Shown: positions 6,485-8,087 of the stretch, piece after piece | Layout of the letters: every line of letters starts with the position of its first letter | Position numbering within the stretch: position 1 is the stretch's first letter | Source: Selenomonadaceae bacterium | GTDB taxonomy: Bacteria > Bacillota > Negativicutes > Selenomonadales > Selenomonadaceae | Assembly (NCBI GenBank): GCA_016286075.1 | Contig: JAEERZ010000098.1 | Span: forward strand, 1 to 8,087 | Length of the DNA: 8,087 nucleotides | Direction: 5' to 3' | Program-made: the position numbers and the translations under genes | The notes under the pieces: model-generated | The model's database searches: none | The model's input: only the letters and a program-made list of their open reading frames with translations | What the model was told of the DNA's origin: nothing

Positions 6485-7485
6485 AGGACTGGCAGAACGG
6501 CTTGGTTGATTTTGTCTCGCACGGGACGGAAAAATGCCGAGTGCTTGTGATCGGCGATGTAATGCTCGATCAGTATTATTACGGCGAGGTTACGCGTATC
6601 TCGCCGGAAGCGCCGGTGCCGATTACGCGAGTCGTGAAGACAAAAGAAACGCTAGGCGGCGCGGCAAACGTCGCGCACAACCTTGCACTTTTGGGTTGCC
6701 AAACGGAAGTTGCGGCCTGCATCGGGGCGGATCATCACGGCGGACGTCTCCGCGCGCTTTTTGAGAAGCGGGGCATTTCGATTTACGGGTTGGTGGTGAC
6801 GGGGGCGCCGACAACGACGAAATTGCGCGTGATAGGCGGCCATCAGCAAATGATGCGGCTCGATTTCGAGGAGACGGAACCGGTGGCCGGAGAGGATGCG
6901 GAGAGGCTATTTATGTTGGCTCAGGCGTCGCTTTCCGACGGGGCGGGCGCGCTGGTGCTGTCCGACTATGGCAAGGGAATCGTCACTCCGGAGCTTTGCG
7001 CGCGATTGATTGAGGCGGCGCACAAAAAAGGCGTTCCCGTCGTGGTCGACCCGAAGGGAAGCGATTGGGAGAAATATCGGGGCGCAGATTATATCACGCC
7101 GAATTTAAAGGAATTGAATGCGGTGCAGACGGTACCCGCGAAAAACGAGGATGCGGCGGTGGAGCGCGCGGCTCGGTATGCGATGAAGCGTTTTGATATT
7201 CGCGCGATGGTGGCGACGCGTTCTGAGTGCGGTCTTTCGCTGGTTACGGAGGACACAGCAGTGCATATTCCGACGAAGGCACAAGAGGTATTCGACGTAT
7301 CCGGCGCAGGCGATACGGTTATCGCCGCTTTTGCGTTGGCCTTGGCGGGAGGCCTTTTGCCAGAGCAAGGCGCATATTTGGCAAATCTGGCTGCCAGTGT
7401 TGTCGTCGCGAAGGTTGGTACTTACGCGGTAAGTCGGGAAGAACTATTGGCGGCGATGGAGCGGGAGGCCGGTCATGAGTCTTGA
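6472..7485 (+). CDS. rfaE1: D-glycero-beta-D-manno-heptose-7-phosphate kinase (RfaE domain I, HldA-type)
   Basis: This PfkB/ribokinase-family enzyme phosphorylates heptose 7-phosphate at C1, a cytoplasmic step toward the ADP-heptose used by the GT9 enzymes upstream. Visible signatures are RVLVIGDVMLDQYYYGEV (23-40), TRISPEAPVPI (41-51), ETLGGAANVAHNLALLG (59-75), VLSDYGKG (162-169), VVDPKGSDWEKYRGADYITPN (191-211) and the anion-hole motif FDVSGAGDTV (274-283) with the likely catalytic base D281. At 337 aa it ends after the kinase domain. It lacks the C-terminal cytidylyltransferase-like adenylyltransferase domain of bifunctional E. coli HldE, so a separate RfaE2/HldC is expected elsewhere. 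The start at ATG 6472 has AAGGAG (6455-6460) 11 bases upstream; ATG 6481 is an alternative with poorer spacing. It overlaps the GT4 gene by 13 bp and the GT2 gene by 11 bp. Confidence 0.95.
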   Translation: MASMKDWQNGLVDFVSHGTEKCRVLVIGDVMLDQYYYGEVTRISPEAPVPITRVVKTKETLGGAANVAHNLALLGCQTEVAACIGADHHGGRLRALFEKRGISIYGLVVTGAPTTTKLRVIGGHQQMMRLDFEETEPVAGEDAERLFMLAQASLSDGAGALVLSDYGKGIVTPELCARLIEAAHKKGVPVVVDPKGSDWEKYRGADYITPNLKELNAVQTVPAKNEDAAVERAARYAMKRFDIRAMVATRSECGLSLVTEDTAVHIPTKAQEVFDVSGAGDTVIAAFALALAGGLLPEQGAYLANLAASVVVAKVGTYAVSREELLAAMEREAGHES

Positions 7486-8087
7486 TCTTTCAGTCCTGAT
7501 CTTGGCTCGCAACGAGCAGAAGAATATAGGCGATTGCATCGCATCGGTGCAAAAGTACTTAGATGTAGGAGAGATTGTCGTCATTGATGATGGGAGCACG
7601 GACAACACTGTTTCCATCGCCGAAACAATGGGGGCGCGTGTCATTGCGCATGCTATGAATGGAAACTGGGGGCAGCAACAGACGTTTGCAATTGGTGAAG
7701 CAAAATATACTTGGGTTTATTTCATAGATGCGGACGAACGTATGACGGGATTGCTTGGCGAGGAAATCGCGAAGGCTGTCGGGAAAAATGAGCCGTTTGC
7801 TTATTGGAACGCGCGTCTCAACCACTTTTGCGGCAAAGAGATACGTCATGGAGGTTGGTTCCCGGATTACGGATTGCATTTGTTTCCAAAAGAAAAAAGT
7901 TATGTTACTGGTTTTGTGCATCCGCAGATTCATGCGCCATATCCGGAATGCCGTTTTCCCAAGTCTGCGTATCTGTACCATCATACTTATCTGAGTTGGG
8001 AGCAATATTTGCGAAAGCTTAATTTTTATACGACGCTAGCTGCGCGGAAAAAATTCGAGGCGGGCGCTCGTGTCGGGATGCTTGGCA
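7475..8087 (+). CDS. Glycosyltransferase family 2, WaaE-like, N-terminal part (partial)
   Basis: An open frame runs from ATG 7475 to the window end without a stop, giving 204 codons. GGGAGG (7463-7468) is 6 bases before the start, inside the kinase gene. The protein begins SVLILARNEQKNI (6-18), then VVIDDGSTDNT (35-45) and YFIDADERM (82-90). These are the GT-A nucleotide-sugar and DXD-type metal-binding motifs of GT2. Further on, CGKEIRHGGWFPDYGLHLF (119-137) and HHTYLSWEQYLRKLNFYT (169-186) recall the WaaE/KdtX-like LPS-core glucosyltransferase group. It is therefore most likely another core glycosyltransferase acting at the inner membrane. The donor and acceptor are unknown, and the C-terminus is outside the window. 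To the eye its codons look somewhat more AT-rich than those of the kinase; this was not measured. Confidence 0.9.
   Translation, partial: MSLDLSVLILARNEQKNIGDCIASVQKYLDVGEIVVIDDGSTDNTVSIAETMGARVIAHAMNGNWGQQQTFAIGEAKYTWVYFIDADERMTGLLGEEIAKAVGKNEPFAYWNARLNHFCGKEIRHGGWFPDYGLHLFPKEKSYVTGFVHPQIHAPYPECRFPKSAYLYHHTYLSWEQYLRKLNFYTTLAARKKFEAGARVGMLG

Noticed and set aside
1..8087. CRISPR arrays, insertion sequences, toxin-antitoxin or defence genes
   Set aside because: No spaced direct repeats, transposase motifs, terminal inverted repeats or small paired genes of that kind were seen; all long stretches are filled by housekeeping, maturation or LPS genes.

Overview
The window looks like chromosomal DNA from a Gram-negative (diderm) Firmicute, most likely Negativicutes of the Selenomonas/Centipeda type. 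This is inferred from three things together. The Shine-Dalgarno sites are strong AAGGAGG-type sites. GlyS is a separate beta-subunit of glycyl-tRNA synthetase. A lipopolysaccharide inner-core heptose gene set sits among genes with Firmicute-style signals. No sequence search was possible, so the genus is a guess. All supported genes are on the + strand.

Layout: (1) 1-254 is the 3' end of glyS. (2) 255-500 holds a free-standing tRNA-Pro(GGG) unit: a perfect-consensus sigma-70-type promoter (TTGACA, 17 bp, TATAAT), the 77-nt tRNA with encoded CCA, and an intrinsic terminator. (3) A probable new promoter near 501-529 begins a run of genes: an unrecognised 111-aa membrane protein, overlapping by ATGA with hypF, the 760-aa carbamoyltransferase for NiFe-hydrogenase maturation. 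(4) After a 14-bp gap comes an LPS-core block: two tandem GT9 heptosyltransferases, a GT4 glycosyltransferase, the heptose-7-phosphate kinase rfaE1/hldA, and a GT2 glycosyltransferase cut by the window end.

The LPS block makes a coherent pathway. The kinase makes heptose 1,7-bisphosphate, a precursor of ADP-heptose. The two GT9 enzymes should transfer heptose from ADP-heptose to the growing core. The GT4 and GT2 enzymes would add or decorate further core sugars. Overlaps (ATGA at 5417, 13 bp at 6472, 11 bp at 7475) suggest translational coupling. A likely internal promoter lies just before the second GT9 gene.

I see no mobile element, CRISPR array or defence system, and nothing that is clearly a new system. 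The points most worth checking are a G8 tract inside the GT4 gene (possible phase variation), the isolated hypF tied to an unknown membrane protein, and a divergent substrate-site motif in the first GT9 enzyme.
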